A stretch of DNA of 7,875 bases from a bacterium (lineage in GTDB: Bacteria; Verrucomicrobiota; Verrucomicrobiia; Limisphaerales; UBA11358). Where the stretch lies: NCBI GenBank assembly GCA_021781185.1, contig JAJXXI010000749.1, positions 1 to 7,875 of the forward strand, written 5' to 3'. Both the position numbers and the translations under genes were made by a program. The notes beneath the pieces are model-generated. The model searched no databases. It saw only the letters and a program-made list of their open reading frames with translations, and was not told the DNA's origin. This document shows, piece by piece, positions 6,687 through 7,875 of the stretch. Position 1 is the stretch's first letter. Every line of letters begins with the position of its first letter.

Positions 6687-7574
6687 ATGAGAGTCCGCAA
6701 AGCCGTCATCCCCATCGCCGGTCTTGGCACGCGGCATTTCCCCGCGTCGCACGCGGTGAAGAAGGAAATGTTCCCGGTGGTCGGTCCCGACGGCATCGCC
6801 CGCGCCCTGTTTCACTATCACTTGCTGGAGCTGGAAGCCGCCGGCATCGAGGAAATTTGCATCATCACCCAGCCCGGCGAGGACGAGCTGGTGAACCATT
6901 ATCTGCGCGGGCCGGACGATCTCTATCTTAAGCGACTGGAAAAATATCCCGTGCTGCTCCGTGAAGCCGAGCAGATGCGGGGCTTTGCCCGGCGCGTTTC
7001 CTTCGCCGTGCAACACCAGCAGGAGGGCTACGGCCATGCGGTTTTTCAGACAAAGGATTTTGCGGCGGGCGAAATGGTCCTGCTTGGACTCGGCGACCAT
7101 TTGTTTCGCGGCCAGCCGGTTTCGCCCTATCGCGAGCTGGCGGACATGGCCGAGGTTTCCGGCGGCCGGAGCGTTTCCGCCGTGAACCGGATTTCCGCCG
7201 CCGAATTAAGGGGCTACGGGACCATTGCCGGCACCCGGCGCGTGGAAAACCGGCGTCTGATTGACGTTTCGCTCATCATCGAGAAACCCGCCGTGGCTGT
7301 GGCGCAGGCGCAATTACGGGTCAATGACCTGCCCGCCGGGACATGGCTTGGCTGGTTCGGGATGCATCTGCTGGCACCGTCAATTTACGAGATCCTCGGG
7401 GAAATGATCCGGGACAACGTGCGGGACAACGGTGAGTTCCAGCTCACCCGGGCCCAAGAGATCCAGCGCCAGCGCCACGGTTATCTGGCCCTGGAGATGA
7501 CCGGAGCCCAGCGGTTTGACTTCGGCGTGCCGGACGATTTGGTGGCCAGCGTGCAGGCTTTCCGGCAGGGTTAA
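6687..7574 (+). CDS. GalU-like sugar-1-phosphate nucleotidyltransferase
   Basis: This 295-residue protein is close in length to UTP--glucose-1-phosphate uridylyltransferase (GalU). The nucleotide-binding start is AVIPIAGLGTR (6-16), followed by KKEMFPVV (25-32). GYGHAVF leads into LGLGDHLF, with the metal-binding Asp at D137. IIEKP gives K200, the position of the catalytic Lys in GalU, and RFDFGVPDD gives D278 near the C-terminus. The family joins a sugar-1-phosphate to a nucleoside triphosphate, releasing pyrophosphate. It is divergent: the usual GDD is GDH, and the ATKAIPKEM stretch reads ASHAVKKEM. ATG at 6687 is preferred; a TTG at 6681 is in frame but overlaps the kinase stop. Directly following an ARA1-like kinase, it probably uses that kinase's product, giving a UDP-sugar such as UDP-L-arabinose or UDP-galactose. 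UTP specificity is inferred from GalU similarity only. Confidence 0.87.
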   Translation: MRVRKAVIPIAGLGTRHFPASHAVKKEMFPVVGPDGIARALFHYHLLELEAAGIEEICIITQPGEDELVNHYLRGPDDLYLKRLEKYPVLLREAEQMRGFARRVSFAVQHQQEGYGHAVFQTKDFAAGEMVLLGLGDHLFRGQPVSPYRELADMAEVSGGRSVSAVNRISAAELRGYGTIAGTRRVENRRLIDVSLIIEKPAVAVAQAQLRVNDLPAGTWLGWFGMHLLAPSIYEILGEMIRDNVRDNGEFQLTRAQEIQRQRHGYLALEMTGAQRFDFGVPDDLVASVQAFRQG

Positions 7575-7616
7575 AGTGAATTTGATGTGATTATTTGCTT
7601 GCGGCGGCGATGGGCT

Positions 7617-7644
7617 TTGCTTAATTAAGCCATATCGTAAGAAT
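7617..7644 (+). promoter_or_regulatory. Possible sigma70-type promoter for infC
   Basis: TTGCTT (7617-7622) and AAGAAT (7639-7644) are 16 bases apart and lie in the most AT-rich part of the window, upstream of infC. The matches to consensus are weak (about 3 of 6 and 4 of 6). The proposed -35 element overlaps the GCTTAATTAAGC palindrome at 7619-7630. Transcription would begin about 50 bases before the infC start. Confidence 0.25.
7619..7630. repeat. Perfect 12-base palindrome in the infC leader
   Basis: GCTTAATTAAGC is its own reverse complement and stands out as an AT-rich patch in GC-rich surroundings. Two direct copies of TAAGCCA lie here as well, at 7626-7632 and 7644-7650, 18 bases apart. 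A dimeric regulator could read such symmetry, but nothing in the window identifies one. Confidence 0.5.
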
Positions 7645-7695
7645 AAGCCAGACGACAGCTTTGATGCAATACATCTCCGTTCACTCCCAACCAGC

Positions 7696-7700
7696 GAGGG
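7696..7700 (+). promoter_or_regulatory. Shine-Dalgarno site for infC, supporting a TTG start
   Basis: GAGGG lies 4 bases before TTG at 7705. It supports that codon as the infC start, because no in-frame ATG or GTG exists between the upstream stop at 7588 and the conserved IF-3 domain. Confidence 0.5.
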
Positions 7701-7704
7701 TCGC

Positions 7705-7875
7705 TTGAGCCGCCCTTTTCCTCCGCGCAATTCCTCTCCGGCCTCGTTCATCCGGGTCAACGGTAAAATCCGTGCCCGCGAAGTCCGGGTCATCGGAGTG
7801 GATCAAAAGCAGATTGGCATCATTCCGCTGAATGAGGCGATCAACATGGCCCGCCAGAACGGCGTGGATCTCGTG
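7705..7875 (+). CDS. infC: Translation initiation factor IF-3, N-terminal part (3' end outside the window)
   Basis: The first 57 codons of infC run off the right edge. The N-terminal IF-3 domain is recognisable in VNGKIRAREVRVIG (residues 18-31), QIGIIPLNEAINMA (36-49) and the closing GVDLV; compare RINxEIRAxEVRLIG and LGIVSxxEAL in known IF-3. IF-3 binds the 30S subunit, keeps it apart from 50S and checks the start codon and initiator tRNA. The start TTG at 7705 has GAGGG 4 bases upstream and gives a 17-residue Pro/Ser/Arg-rich tail before the domain, a usual length. The frame is open back to 7591 but holds no ATG or GTG; ATT at 7624 and ATA at 7669 are the only rarer upstream options. A non-ATG start is typical of infC, where E. 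coli uses ATT for self-regulation. Confidence 0.92.
   Translation, partial: MSRPFPPRNSSPASFIRVNGKIRAREVRVIGVDQKQIGIIPLNEAINMARQNGVDLV

Noticed and set aside
7380..7793. Open frame of 137 codons on the - strand across the infC leader
   Set aside because: It overlaps the conserved 3' end of the transferase gene and the infC start, both clearly coding on the other strand; no motif was seen.

Overview
The window is GC-rich (roughly 60 percent by eye), and every gene I can support lies on the + strand. The long-chain alpha2-type glycyl-tRNA synthetase, the IF-3 N-terminus, the general lack of strong Shine-Dalgarno sequences and a short AATGTT-type intergenic repeat cluster all suggest a member of the Verrucomicrobiota or a related PVC lineage. 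That placement is an inference, not something the sequence proves.

Layout from left to right: (1) the C-terminal ATPase domain of a histidine kinase (partial), overlapping by 4 bases a full NtrC-type sigma54 activator, so together they form a two-component system; (2) a GC-rich intergenic stretch with hairpins, then glycine--tRNA ligase; (3) a repeat-bearing intergenic stretch, then an AI-2E-family membrane transporter closely followed by a four-helix DUF2127 membrane protein; (4) a strong hairpin, then a GHMP sugar kinase that resembles the kinase half of plant L-arabinokinase (ARA1), followed after 2 bases by a GalU-type nucleotidyltransferase; (5) an AT-richer leader and the first 57 codons of infC (IF-3), which appears to begin with TTG.

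The most interesting part is the kinase plus nucleotidyltransferase pair. An anomeric sugar kinase makes a sugar-1-phosphate, and a GalU-like enzyme can turn that into a UDP-sugar. Plants salvage L-arabinose this way with ARA1 and UDP-sugar pyrophosphorylase. The kinase keeps the catalytic Asp and the sugar-ring contacts, but it has lost the Glu-His pair that galactokinases use, the Glu contacting O6 of galactose. That loss fits a pentose such as L-arabinose, which has no C6. The pair is therefore a candidate bacterial UDP-pentose salvage module. Substrate and nucleotide specificity are inferred, not shown.

The other genes are housekeeping or regulatory. No mobile element, CRISPR array, tRNA or rRNA was seen, and no gene-free stretch exceeds about 130 bases.
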